The notes: a model not told the origin generated them from the letters alone. A stretch of DNA of 48,969 nucleotides from Acidobacteriota bacterium (GCA_003222385.1 QHVV01000079.1:1-48969), one strand, 5' to 3'; numbered from the stretch's first letter, positions 29,748-40,200 are shown. Numbers and translations are program-made.

Positions 29748-30674
29748 TCACTCGATCGTGCGGGTCTCTTCCATGCCTGCCGCCTTGACGGCGTCGAGGT
29801 AGATCTCCTCGAGCTCCGGCTCCCGGGCGGAGAAGCCCCGCAGGGGATGGCGCTCGAGCGTTCGCCGGAGGAATTCGCGTTGATCCATTCCGGGCGCGAG
29901 GACGACGAGATACCCGCCGTTGACGGGCTGCGACGTTGCGACTCCGGGCAGGGAGGCGATCTCGGAGGGCTCTGCGTCGACCGCGAGATGCAGCATGTCC
30001 TTCGAGAAGCGGCGTTTCAGATCGCGCAGATTGCCCTCGAGGATCTTCTTCGAGCGCGCGAGGAGGCAGATCTCATCGCAGAGCTTCTCGGCCTGCTCGA
30101 GAACATGGGTGGAGAAGACGATCGTCTTGCCCCGTTGGCGGAAATCCGACAGGTATTCCTTGATGATCGCCGTGTTGATCGGATCGAGGCCCGAAAACGG
30201 CTCGTCCAGGATCAGGATCTCCGGGTCGTGGACGACCGTCGCGATGAACTGGACCTTCTGCTGCATGCCCTTCGAGAGCTCGTCCACCTTCTTTTTCAAC
30301 CAGGGCTTCAACTCGAGCTTCTCGACCCAGTCGCCGATGCGGCGACGGGCGTCTTCGCGCGACACCTCCTTGATCGCCGCGAGAAAAAGGAGATGATCGA
30401 GGACCTTCATCTTCCGGTAGAGGCCGCGCTCTTCCGGGAGATAGCCGATCCGGTTCTGCGTCTCCCGCGTCATGGGATTGCCGAGGACGCGAATCTCTCC
30501 GGAGTCGGCCGCCGTGATGTTCATGATCATTCGGATCGTGGTGGTCTTGCCCGCGCCGTTCGGTCCGAGAAGACCGAACACGACCCCGCGCGGAACGCGG
30601 AACGACAGCGAATCGACGGCCGGAAACTTGCCGAAGATCTTCGAAACGTTTTCGAGCTCGATGGCGGCGGTCAT
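29748..30674 (-). CDS. ABC transporter ATP-binding protein (NatA-like)
   Basis: Walker A LLGPNGAGKTTTIRMI; signature LSKGMQQKVQ; Walker B ILILDEPFSGLDP. Confidence 0.93.
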   Translation of the reverse strand: MTAAIELENVSKIFGKFPAVDSLSFRVPRGVVFGLLGPNGAGKTTTIRMIMNITAADSGEIRVLGNPMTRETQNRIGYLPEERGLYRKMKVLDHLLFLAAIKEVSREDARRRIGDWVEKLELKPWLKKKVDELSKGMQQKVQFIATVVHDPEILILDEPFSGLDPINTAIIKEYLSDFRQRGKTIVFSTHVLEQAEKLCDEICLLARSKKILEGNLRDLKRRFSKDMLHLAVDAEPSEIASLPGVATSQPVNGGYLVVLAPGMDQREFLRRTLERHPLRGFSAREPELEEIYLDAVKAAGMEETRTIE

Positions 30675-30712
30675 GGGTCCTTTGGTTTACGTCCCCGGAT
30701 TTCGAAGGTTCA

Positions 30713-30802
30713 TGGCGGAGAGGGGGGGATTCGAACCCCCGAAACCCGTTAGGGCTTACCGGTTTTCGAGACCGGCCTGATCAACCACTCCAGCACCTCT
30801 CC
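30713..30802 (-). tRNA. tRNA-Ser(CGA)
   Basis: Reverse complement GGAGAGGTGCTGGAGTGGTTGATCAGGCCGGTCTCGAAAACCGGTAAGCCCTAACGGGTTTCGGGGGTTCGAATCCCCCCCTCTCCGCCA; long variable arm; anticodon loop CTCGAAA. Confidence 0.95.
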
Positions 30803-30845
30803 GGGCCGCGAAACGCAAAATCCTAGCGAATTCGGGGGTCCGGCG

Positions 30846-31304
30846 CTATCGCCGGGCCTGGAAGAACAGCTTCATCAGCTCGGCGCATTCCTCCGAGAGG
30901 AGGCCTCCGTCGACCTCGCAGCGGTGGTTCAAGCGCGGGTCCTGCGGCACGTTCGCGAGCGTTCCGCAGTACCCGGCTTTGGGGTCCGGGCACCCGAACA
31001 CGATCCGCGCGAGGCGGGAGTTGACGGCGGCGCCCGCGCACATCGGACAGGGCTCGACGGTGACGTAGAGGGTCGCCCCGTCCAGCCGCCAGCTTCCGAC
31101 GGCCTGCGACGCTTCCCGGATCGCCTCGATCTCGGCATGGTGGGTCGGGTCGGCGAGCGCCTCGCGCCGGTTGCGACCCCGCCCGATCATGTGGCCGCCG
31201 CGGACGACGACCGCGCCGACCGGCACCTCGCGCTCGGAAAAGGCGATCCGGGCGAACGCGAGCGCTTCGCGCAGGAATCTCTCGTCGTCGGGGGAAAACG
31301 GCAC
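30846..31304 (-). CDS. tadA: tRNA-specific adenosine deaminase TadA
   Basis: HAEIEAIREA and EPCPMCAGA deaminase motifs; VPVGAVVV; C-terminal helix ECAELMKLFFQARR. Confidence 0.93.
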   Translation of the reverse strand: MPFSPDDERFLREALAFARIAFSEREVPVGAVVVRGGHMIGRGRNRREALADPTHHAEIEAIREASQAVGSWRLDGATLYVTVEPCPMCAGAAVNSRLARIVFGCPDPKAGYCGTLANVPQDPRLNHRCEVDGGLLSEECAELMKLFFQARR

Positions 31305-31359
31305 CGGCGGAGGGTATCGCAGGGCGCCGTTCTCTCAACGCGCGGCCGGCTGGAATTGC

Positions 31360-31388
31360 TTGAAAACAGAGAGTGTTTTCGGTAGCGT
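31360..31388 (+). promoter_or_regulatory. Putative promoter of tRNA-Arg with perfect inverted repeat inside the spacer
   Basis: TTGAAA (31360-31365), 17-nt spacer, TAGCGT (31383-31388); GAAAACA-GAGAG-TGTTTTC at 31362-31380. Confidence 0.5.
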
Positions 31389-31398
31389 ACCCGGCCCT

Positions 31399-31475
31399 GC
31401 GCCCATAGCTCAATTGGATAGAGCGTCTGACTACGGATCAGGAGGTTGGGGGTTCAAATCCTCCTGGGCGCACCA
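31399..31475 (+). tRNA. tRNA-Arg(ACG)
   Basis: GCGCCCATAGCTCAATTGGATAGAGCGTCTGACTACGGATCAGGAGGTTGGGGGTTCAAATCCTCCTGGGCGCACCA; anticodon loop CTACGGA; encoded CCA. Confidence 0.96.
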
Positions 31476-31609
31476 TTCCGGACGCTTTTCGCCGTTGGAT
31501 CGAGCCGGGCGCGAAGTCGGCGCTTCCGGGAAGCACGAACGCGAACTTTCACCTGCGCTCGACGTAAGAAAATAGGCGATTCGATCCGCCTGCCTCTGGA
31601 GGGAAGTCG

Positions 31610-32875
31610 ATGTCGAAGAAGACGAAAATCGTCCTGGCCGTCCTGGGAGCCGTCGTGCTCGCCTTCGTCGCCATGGGCTTCATCCGGCGCAAGGACAAGG
31701 ACGTCGCCCGGGTGACCACCGCGAAAGTCGAAAAGATCGATCTCGTGGCCAAAGTCACGGCGAACGGCAAGATCCAGGCCCGCCGGAAGGTGGACCTTTC
31801 GGCGCTCGTGATGGGGCAGATCGTGAACCTGGCGGTCAAGGAGGGCGATCGGGTCCAGAAGAGCCAGCTCCTCCTCCAGATCGACCGGGCGCAGCTCGCC
31901 GCGCAGACAGCCGGAAGGGCGTCAGCCCTCGCGGCGATGCGGTCGGACCTCCTGGCGGGCCGGGCCACCACCGAGCAGGCGCGGTTCGACTACGAGCGGG
32001 CGAAGCGCAACTGGGAGGCGAAGATCCTCTCGGAGGCGGAGTACCAGAAAACGAAGTCCGCGTACGACACGGCGCAGGCGAACCTCTCGGCGATCCAGCA
32101 GCGCCTGGAGGAGTCGGGCGCGAACCTCGCCGCGAGCCGCGATTCGCTCTCCAAGACGACGGTCAGCGCTCCGATCGCGGGCGTGATCACCTACCTGCCG
32201 GTCAAAGAGGGTGAAGTCACCGTCATCGGCACGATGAACAACCCCGGAACGCAGCTGCTCACGGTCTCCGACATGTCCGAGGTCGAGGCGGTGATGATGG
32301 TGGACGAGACGTCCGTGCCCGAAGTGAAGATCGGACAGAAAGCCAACCTGAACATCGACGCGTACCCCAATCGTCCGTTCGAAGGGATCGTCACCGAGGT
32401 CGGGTCCTCTCCGATCGCAAAGAACGACCCGGACCTTCTCTCGCTCACGCAGGGATCCGAAGCCATCAACTTCAAGGTGAAAATCCGCGTGGTCAATCCG
32501 CCCGATACGATCCGACCGGGCTTCTCGGTCACCGCCGACATCCTGACGGGCCGCAAGGAAGGCGCGACCGCGATTCCGATCCAGGCGCTCGTGGTGCGGG
32601 ACGTTCCGAAGAAAGACGGGAAGCCCGTCACGTCCGCGGCGGGTCGGCCGCAGACCGAGGAGGGCGTCTACCTCGTCAAGAACCAGAAGCTCGCTTTCGA
32701 GAAGGTCGAGACCGGGCTCGCCGGCGAGCTCATGATCGAGGTGAAGAAGGGTCCGAGAGTCGGCGCGGAGATCGTGACCGGTCCCTTCAAGGTTCTGCGC
32801 CAGGTCAAGGAAGGCGACAAGGTGATCGTCGAAAAAGAGGGCGCCAAGAAGGGGCGGACTCCGACGGCCGCATGA
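31610..32875 (+). CDS. Periplasmic adaptor (MacA/HlyD family)
   Basis: N-terminal TM; VDLSALVMGQIVNLAVKEGDRVQKSQLLLQID; coiled-coil hairpin; SAPIAGVITYLPVKEGEVTVIG. Confidence 0.9.
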   Translation: MSKKTKIVLAVLGAVVLAFVAMGFIRRKDKDVARVTTAKVEKIDLVAKVTANGKIQARRKVDLSALVMGQIVNLAVKEGDRVQKSQLLLQIDRAQLAAQTAGRASALAAMRSDLLAGRATTEQARFDYERAKRNWEAKILSEAEYQKTKSAYDTAQANLSAIQQRLEESGANLAASRDSLSKTTVSAPIAGVITYLPVKEGEVTVIGTMNNPGTQLLTVSDMSEVEAVMMVDETSVPEVKIGQKANLNIDAYPNRPFEGIVTEVGSSPIAKNDPDLLSLTQGSEAINFKVKIRVVNPPDTIRPGFSVTADILTGRKEGATAIPIQALVVRDVPKKDGKPVTSAAGRPQTEEGVYLVKNQKLAFEKVETGLAGELMIEVKKGPRVGAEIVTGPFKVLRQVKEGDKVIVEKEGAKKGRTPTAA

Positions 32876-34086
32876 AGTCCGCCGAGCTCCTCCGCGTCTC
32901 GGCTGCGGCGCTGACGCGCCACAAGATGCGCGCGTTCCTGACGCTTCTGGGCGTGATCATCGGGGTCGCGACCGTCGTCGGCGTGGTCTCCGTGATCTCC
33001 GGGTTGAACGCTTACGTCAACGACAAAGTGATCGGGTTGAACCCGGACATCGTGATCTTCACCAAGTACGGGATCATCACGAGCCGCGAAGAGTGGTTGA
33101 TCGCGCGCAAGCGGCGCGACATCACGCTGACCGACATGCAGGTCATCCGGCGCGAGTGTCACCTCTGTCAGGAGGTCGGCGGCCGCGGCCAGCGGACGAG
33201 GCCCGTCAAGTACGGCGACAAGAAGCTCTCGGACGTCGAGATCCAGGGCCACACCGCCAACATGGGCGAGGCGATGAGCTTCGACATCGCGACCGGCCGC
33301 TACTTCACGTCCGCCGAGTACGACCACGCCGCTTCGGTCGCCGTCATCGGCTGGGACGTTCAGGACCAGCTCTTCCCGCACGTCGATCCGGTGGGGCGGG
33401 TGATCAAAGTCGACGGATATCCGGTCAAGGTCATCGGCACGCTCGCGAAGCAGGGCAACGTGATGGGGCAGAGCCAGGACAACGTCGTGTACATGCCGCT
33501 GACCCTGTTCAAGAAGCACATCGCGCCGAGCGAGGACATCGGTGTCTTCATCAAGCCGAGGGGGGGCGTCGCGATGGTCGGGCGGGCGACGGACGAGGTT
33601 CGATCGATCCTGCGCTCCCTGCGAAAGACGAAGTTCGACAAGGACGACCCGTTCGGACTAGTCACCGCGGAAATGCTGCAGGATCTCTGGAAGAACATCT
33701 CCGCCGGCGCTTTCCTGCTGATGATCCTGATCTCCGGGATTTCGCTCGTCGTCGGCGCGATCGTGATCGCCAACATCATGTTCGTGTCGGTCGTGGAGCG
33801 AACGAAGGAGATCGGGGTTAGGCGGGCGCTCGGCGCGCGGCGCCGCGACATCCGCCGCCAGTTCCTGCTCGAGGCGGCGCTGCTCTCCGCGGTCGGAGGC
33901 GTGATCGGCGTTCTGCTCGGAGCGTTGATCGCCATGGCGGTCCGGCAGGTCTTTCCGGCGCAGGTGAAGCTGTCCTTCGTCCTGATCGGAATCGGCGTCG
34001 CGACCGTGACGGGGCTGCTCGCGGGGTGGATCCCGTCCTCGCAGGCGAGCAAGCTCGCCCCGGTCGAGGCGCTTCGGTACGAGTAG
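32872..34086 (+). CDS. MacB/FtsX-family ABC transporter permease
   Basis: RHKMRAFLTLLGVIIGVATVVGVVSVISGLN...; C-terminal VVERTKEIGVRRALGARRRDIRRQFLLEA...EALRYE. Confidence 0.9.
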   Translation: MKSAELLRVSAAALTRHKMRAFLTLLGVIIGVATVVGVVSVISGLNAYVNDKVIGLNPDIVIFTKYGIITSREEWLIARKRRDITLTDMQVIRRECHLCQEVGGRGQRTRPVKYGDKKLSDVEIQGHTANMGEAMSFDIATGRYFTSAEYDHAASVAVIGWDVQDQLFPHVDPVGRVIKVDGYPVKVIGTLAKQGNVMGQSQDNVVYMPLTLFKKHIAPSEDIGVFIKPRGGVAMVGRATDEVRSILRSLRKTKFDKDDPFGLVTAEMLQDLWKNISAGAFLLMILISGISLVVGAIVIANIMFVSVVERTKEIGVRRALGARRRDIRRQFLLEAALLSAVGGVIGVLLGALIAMAVRQVFPAQVKLSFVLIGIGVATVTGLLAGWIPSSQASKLAPVEALRYE

Positions 34087-34107
34087 CCCAGTCCGGAGTC
34101 GCGATAA

Positions 34108-35382
34108 ATGTCGAGACTCTTCGGTCACTTGCGGCGCGGGTTCGGCGAGAACACGCGCTTCGCCTTCCTGGCCGTCCGCACCCACAAGCTCCGCGCGTTC
34201 CTGACCGTTCTCGGGATCGTCGTCGGAGTCGCGACCGTGATCGCGATGGTCTCGATCGTGACCGGCTTCAACAACAACATGATCCGCAACTTCCAGAGCT
34301 TCGGCGCCACGCTCGTCCAGTTCCAGAAGTTCGAGTCGCGCTTCGGCCACGGCCCGCGCCCGGCGGACGAGCGCCGCCGCAAGGACCTGACGTATGACGA
34401 CGCCGTCGCCCTGAAGGAGAACATCCCCGAGATGCGCGCGGTTTCCGCCGAGCGCTACCTCTGGAACTCCGACATCAGCGTCAAGTACCGCGACGCCGAG
34501 ACGACGACTCCCGTGGTCGCGGGCGTGACAGCCGATTACCCCGTCGCCAACAACCACTTCGTGACGTATGGCCGGTTCATCACCGAAACCGACTTCCGGC
34601 ACCAGTCGAACGTCGCCGTGATCGGCGAGGACGTGCGGAACATCCTGTTTCCCCGGGAGGATCCGCTCGAGAAGGTCGTGAGCTTCAACGCCGAAGAGTT
34701 CGTCATCATCGGCATCCTCGAGAAGAAGGGCGCGATGTTCGGTGGATCGAACGACAACTTCTTCCTGATTCCGTTCACCACCTTCGATCGCAAGTTTCCC
34801 CAGATCAAGAACAGCGGGGGGGACACGATCCACATCGCGACGGTGCCCTTCACGCCGGACCAGGTCGCCGTCATCACGGAAAAGGGGACGGCACTGCTCC
34901 GCGCGCGGCGTCACGTCCCGTTCGACAAGCCGAACGATTTCGCGATCTTCACCCCCGACAAACTGATCGAGAGTTTCCAGGGGATCACGCGCGGCGTGAT
35001 GCTGGCGATGGTCTTCATCGCGTTCATTTCTCTCCTGATCGGCGGAGTGGGCGTGATGAACATCATGCTCGTCTCCGTGACCGAGAGGACCCGGGAAATC
35101 GGCGTGAGAAAAGCGGTCGGCGCCTACCGGCGCGACATCGTGCTGCAGTTCCTGACCGAAGCGACGACGCTCTCCGTCCTGGGCGGCGCGATCGGAGTCG
35201 TGGTCGGGGTCGCGGTGCCGGCGGCGATCAAACGCGCTTTCGCCGCGCTGCCGGCGGAGACGCCGCTCTGGGCCATCGTCGTCGGCTTGCTCGTCTCGAT
35301 GTCCGTGGGGATCTTCTTCGGGCTGTATCCGGCGGTGAAGGCGTCCCGGCTCGATCCGATCGAAGCGCTTCGGTACGAGTAG
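34108..35382 (+). CDS. MacB/FtsX-family ABC transporter permease (paralog 2)
   Basis: THKLRAFLTVLGIVVGVATVIAMVSIVTGFNNNMIRNFQSFGATLVQFQKFE...VTERTREIGVRKAVGAYRRDIVLQFLTEA...EALRYE. Confidence 0.9.
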   Translation: MSRLFGHLRRGFGENTRFAFLAVRTHKLRAFLTVLGIVVGVATVIAMVSIVTGFNNNMIRNFQSFGATLVQFQKFESRFGHGPRPADERRRKDLTYDDAVALKENIPEMRAVSAERYLWNSDISVKYRDAETTTPVVAGVTADYPVANNHFVTYGRFITETDFRHQSNVAVIGEDVRNILFPREDPLEKVVSFNAEEFVIIGILEKKGAMFGGSNDNFFLIPFTTFDRKFPQIKNSGGDTIHIATVPFTPDQVAVITEKGTALLRARRHVPFDKPNDFAIFTPDKLIESFQGITRGVMLAMVFIAFISLLIGGVGVMNIMLVSVTERTREIGVRKAVGAYRRDIVLQFLTEATTLSVLGGAIGVVVGVAVPAAIKRAFAALPAETPLWAIVVGLLVSMSVGIFFGLYPAVKASRLDPIEALRYE

Positions 35383-35406
35383 AGCCGGGGGAGACTCGAA
35401 CGCCGG

Positions 35407-36690
35407 ATGAAGGCCATTTTCGGTCGCCTGCGGCGCGGGTTCGGCGAGAACACCCGGTTCGCGCTGCTGGCCGTTCGCGCGCACAAGCTGCGCGCGTCGC
35501 TGACGGTCCTCGGGATCGTCGTCGGCGTCGCGACCGTCATCGCCATGGTTTCGATCGTCACCGGCTTCAACAACAACATGATCCGCAACTTCCAGAGCTT
35601 CGGCGCGTCGCTCGTTCTCTTCCAGAAGTACGAGCCGCGGTTCGGGCCGGGCGGTCCGACGCCGGAGGGAGAGCTTCGCCGCAAGGAGCCCACGATGGAG
35701 GATGCCGCAGCGCTGCGGGAGATCCCGGAGATGCGCGCGGTGTCGCCGCAACGCTATCTCTGGAACAACACCGACTACCACTTGAAGTTCCGCGACGCGG
35801 AAGCCCGATCCCCGCGGGTCTTCGGCGTGATGGAGGAGTACCCGATCGCCACCAACCGCCTGATCTCCGTGGGGCGGTTCCTGACGCCGACGGAGGTCGC
35901 CCATGCCGCCGACGTGATCGTCATCGGCGAAGACATCCGCGAAAAGCTCTTTCCGCGGGAGGACCCGATCGGCAAGAGGGTCTCGCTCGGCCACGACACG
36001 TACAGCGTCATCGGACTCTTCGAGAAGAAAGGGAAGATGTTCGGCGACTCTCAGGACAACTTCGTCGTCATCCCGATCACGACCTTCGATCGCCGATTTC
36101 CGTGGGTCAAGGCGGGAACGAGCGACGGCGACGCTCTGCGGATCGCGACGGTGCCTTACACGCCGGACCAGGTGCCCGTCATCATCGAGAAAGCGCGCAC
36201 GATCCTGCGGACGAGGCGACACGTCCGCTTCGACAAGCCGGACGATTTCGGGATCATCACCCCGGACAAGATGATCGAGAGCTTCCAGGGAATCACGCAA
36301 GGGATCACTCTTGCGATGGTGTTCATCGCCTTCGTCTCTCTTCTGATCGGAGGCGTCGGCGTGATGAACATCATGCTGGTGTCGGTGACCGAGAGAACTC
36401 GGGAGATCGGCGTGAGGAAGGCGGTCGGCGCGTTCCGCCGCGACATCGTCCTGCAGTTCCTGACGGAGGCGACTACGCTCTCTCTTCTCGGGGGAGCGAT
36501 CGGAGTGATCGTGGGGATCGCGATCCCGGCCGCGGTAAAGAGGGCATTCGAGGCGTTGCCCGCCGAGACGCCTCTGTGGGCCGTCTTCGTAGGCCTTCTC
36601 GTCTCGATGTCGGTGGGAATCTTCTTCGGGCTCTATCCCGCCGTCAAAGCGTCGCGGCTCGATCCGATCGAAGCGCTGCGCTACGAGTAG
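35407..36690 (+). CDS. MacB/FtsX-family ABC transporter permease (paralog 3)
   Basis: AHKLRASLTVLGIVVGVATVIAMVSIVTGFNNNMIRNFQSFGASLVLFQKYE...; strongly similar throughout to the preceding gene. Confidence 0.9.
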   Translation: MKAIFGRLRRGFGENTRFALLAVRAHKLRASLTVLGIVVGVATVIAMVSIVTGFNNNMIRNFQSFGASLVLFQKYEPRFGPGGPTPEGELRRKEPTMEDAAALREIPEMRAVSPQRYLWNNTDYHLKFRDAEARSPRVFGVMEEYPIATNRLISVGRFLTPTEVAHAADVIVIGEDIREKLFPREDPIGKRVSLGHDTYSVIGLFEKKGKMFGDSQDNFVVIPITTFDRRFPWVKAGTSDGDALRIATVPYTPDQVPVIIEKARTILRTRRHVRFDKPDDFGIITPDKMIESFQGITQGITLAMVFIAFVSLLIGGVGVMNIMLVSVTERTREIGVRKAVGAFRRDIVLQFLTEATTLSLLGGAIGVIVGIAIPAAVKRAFEALPAETPLWAVFVGLLVSMSVGIFFGLYPAVKASRLDPIEALRYE

Positions 36691-36693
36691 CCG

Positions 36694-37191
36694 CTAGCTC
36701 CAGTCCGATTCGAGCTTCGGCGGCTTCGTCAGCGTCTGCAGAACGACGCAGTACTGCTCCGTCTTTTCCTGGAGAGACCGCAGCTGATCCGGCGTCGCGC
36801 CGGGGGCGTCCACCTCGAAGCGCAGCCGGATGGACTCGAAGCCGACGGGCACGTCGCGCGAGACGCCGAGCGTGCCGCGCAGGTCGAGGTCTCCCGTGAC
36901 CGTGACCTCGATCCGCCGGGTCGGCACTCCCATCGCGGTCGCCACCATCTGGCAGGTGATCTGTGCGCACGCCGCGAGCGCGCCCAGAAGGAGGTCGCCC
37001 GAGCACGCCGCGGTCCCCGCTCCTCCGACGCCGGCGTGCGCCTGCGCTTCGTAGGCTGCTCGCCCGATGTCGACCGAGCACGCGATTGGCGCATCCACCT
37101 GGCTGCCGCGCGCGGTCAGGGTGATCCGCGAGCTCGCCGGGTCGGACCGATAGCGATCCTTCAACGGTTTCTGCAGCGTTCGAACGTCCAT
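36694..37191 (-). CDS. OsmC family protein
   Basis: GVGGAGTAACSGDLLLGALAACAQITCQMVATAMGVPTRRIEVTVTGDLDLRGTLG; start MDVRTLQ at 37191 preceded by GGAGG. Confidence 0.85.
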   Translation of the reverse strand: MDVRTLQKPLKDRYRSDPASSRITLTARGSQVDAPIACSVDIGRAAYEAQAHAGVGGAGTAACSGDLLLGALAACAQITCQMVATAMGVPTRRIEVTVTGDLDLRGTLGVSRDVPVGFESIRLRFEVDAPGATPDQLRSLQEKTEQYCVVLQTLTKPPKLESDWS

Positions 37192-37246
37192 CTGGCCTCC
37201 GGGCCCGGAGTTTGACACGAGCCGGAACGATAAGATTTTCGCCTCC

Positions 37247-40200
37247 ATGGCGCTTTCACCCGGAAGCCGTCTCGGTCCCCACGAGATCCTCGCCCCGCTC
37301 GGGCAGGGAGGAATGGGGGAGGTCTATCGAGCGCGCGACACGCGCCTCGGCCGCGAAGTCGCGATCAAGATCCTGCCGGCGGCGCTCGCGACGAATGCCG
37401 ATCGGCTCGGGCAGCTGGAACGGGAAGCGCGGTCCGCGTCCGCCTTGAACCACCCGAACATCGTGACGATTTACGAGATCGGATCCGCCGACTCCACCTT
37501 CTACATCGCCATGGAGCTCGTCGAAGGAGTCAGCCTGCGGGACTTGATCGTCGCGGGTCAGATCCCGCTGCGGAGGCTCCTCTCGATTGCGGCCCAGGTC
37601 GCGGACGGCCTGGCCAAGGCGCACGGCGCGGGGATCGTGCACCGGGACCTGAAACCCGAAAACCTGATGCTCTCGAACGACGGGTTCGTCAAGATCCTCG
37701 ACTTCGGTCTCGCGCGGGTCTTCCCGGTTCGGTCCGAGTCGGTCTCGAGCGATTCGACGTCCGATCACGGGGAGGTGGCCGGGAGCGGAATCGCCGGCAC
37801 GATCGGTTACATGTCTCCCGAACAGGCGTCCGGCCGGCCTCTCGACTTCCGGTCGGATCAGTTCTCGCTCGGCGCCGTGCTCTACGAGCTCGCGACCGGA
37901 TCGCGCGCGTTTCACCGGGACACCCCGGTGCAGACGCTGGCCGCGATCCTCGAAGACGACCCGGATCCGATCGCCTCGGTGAACGCGCGCCTTCCCGCGC
38001 CTTTCTGCTGGGTCGTCGAGCGCTGCCTCGCCAAGAACCCAGCGGACCGATATGCCTCGACGCGGGATCTCGCGCGGGACCTCGCCGGGCTCCGTGACCG
38101 GCTGCTTGAGTCGCCGGCGGAAGCTCGCGGAGCCGGGCCGGTGAACCTGCCGGTGGCGCGGACCCGCTTCGTCGGCCGCGAGAAGGAGCGGAAGGCGCTC
38201 TCCGCGCTGCTCGACCGTCCGGATGCGCGGATCGTGACGCTGACCGGCTTCGGCGGGATCGGAAAGACGCGTCTCGCTCTCGAGGTCGCGCAGGAGATTT
38301 CCGACCGCTTTCCGGCGGGAGTTTCGTTCGTTCCGCTCGAACTGGCCCGGGACGCGGACCAGATGGTCGCCGCGATCTCCCGGGTGCTCGGCGTCCGGGA
38401 ATCCGTCGGGCAGACGCTTGCCGACTCGCTGAAGGACCACCTCGCGTCGACCGCCCGGGTGCCGATGCTTCTCGTCCTCGACAACTTCGAGCAGCTGCAG
38501 TCGGCCGCGGCGACGGTCGCCGATCTCGTCGTCGCGGGAGCCCGTCTTCAGGTCGTCGTGACGAGCCGGTCTCCGCTGCACGTCTACGGAGAGTTCGAGT
38601 TCCCGGTCCCGCCGCTCGCACTGCCGGACGTCGAGAACCTTCCTTCGGTCGAACGGCTGTCGAGCTACGAATCGGTCGCGCTCTTCCTGCAGCGGGCGCA
38701 GGCGATCAAGCCGGACTTCGCGCTCACGAAGGAGAACGCGTCCGCGATCGCGGACGTCTGCGCCCGGCTGGAAGGCTTACCGCTGGCGCTCGAGCTCGCG
38801 GCCGCGCGGGTCAAGCTGCTCACGCCCGCCGCGATGCAGGCGAAGCTCCAGAAACGCCTTCAGCTGCTGACGGGGGGCGCGCTCGACCTGCCGGCGCGCC
38901 AACGCACGCTGCGGGGAGCGATCGAGTGGAGCCACGACCTCCTGAACGAGAGCGAGCAGAAGCTCTTCCGGCGCCTCTCGGTTTTCGTGGGCGGATGCAC
39001 GCTCGAGGCGGTGGAAGCCGTCGCCAACACGCGGGACGACCTGGGGTCAGACGTCCTCGACGGGATCTCGTCGCTCGTCGACAAGAGTCTGATGCGACAG
39101 GTCGAGACGGCCGGGGAGGAGCCGCGGTTCGTGATGCTCGAGACCATCCGGGAGTACGCGCTCGAGCGACTCGCGGCTGCGGCCGACGAGCCGATCACCC
39201 GCCGCTCCCATGCCGCCTACTGCCTGGTTCTCGCGGAGGAAGTCGGCTCGGCGGACTCCGGAATCGACTCCGCGGAATGGCTGGATCGCTGCGACCGGGA
39301 ACACGAGAATTTTCGCGCGGCGCTCGACAACCTCTGGCGCAACGGCGAGGCGCAATGGGGGCTGAGGCTGGCGGGCGCGCTCTTTCAGTTCTGGGAGCGG
39401 CGGGAGCTCATCACGGAGGGACGGGAGTGGCTGGAGAAGGTGCTGTCTCTTCCGGGCGCGGCGGTGCGCGACAAGGTCCGCGCCCGGGCGGTCTTCGCGG
39501 CGGGCGTCCTCGCCGGCGCCCAGAAAGACTATGCCTCCGCCCAGGCGCTCCTCACGGAGAGTCTGGAGATCAATCGGGAGACGGACGACAAGTGGGCCGC
39601 GGCGGTTTCGTTGAACGCGCTCGCGGTGACCGCTCTCGACCAACGCGACGTGGCTTCCGCGCGAACCCTCTCCGAGCAGAACCTCGAAGTGTGGCGGGAG
39701 CTGGGAGACCGCGCCGCGGTCGCCCGGTCGCTCTCCAATCTCGCGAGCGTCGTGAAAGAGCAGGCGGACTATCCGCTCGCACACTCTCTCTACGAAGAAG
39801 CTCTCGCGACCTTCCGCGAGATCGGCGACGCGACGGCGGCCGCGCGGGTCCTGAACAAACAGGGGGACGTCGCCCGCGAGCAGGGGAGGACCTCGGAAGC
39901 CCGCGCGCTCTACGAACAGAGTCTCGCGACCTTCCGCGAGTTCGGAGATCGCTGGGGGACCGCGCTCGCGCTCGCCGATCTGGGGAACCTGGCGCGGGGG
40001 CGAGGCGATCTCTCCTCTGCCCGGTCGCTCTACCGCGACAGCCTCCGGATCTTCCAGGAGCTCGACTACAAGCGGGGCGTCGCGCAGATCCTGGAGAATT
40101 TCGCGTGCGTGGCGGCGGACCAGGGGGAGGCGAAGACGGCGCTGTCGTTCGCCGGAGCGGCGGCGGCGCTGCGCAACGCCCTCGGGACGCCGCTGCATCC

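Noticed and set aside
37211-37234. TTGACA...TAAGAT as a sigma70 promoter for the kinase-STAND gene
   Set aside because: The spacer between the hexamers is only 13 nt, too short for a standard sigma70 promoter.
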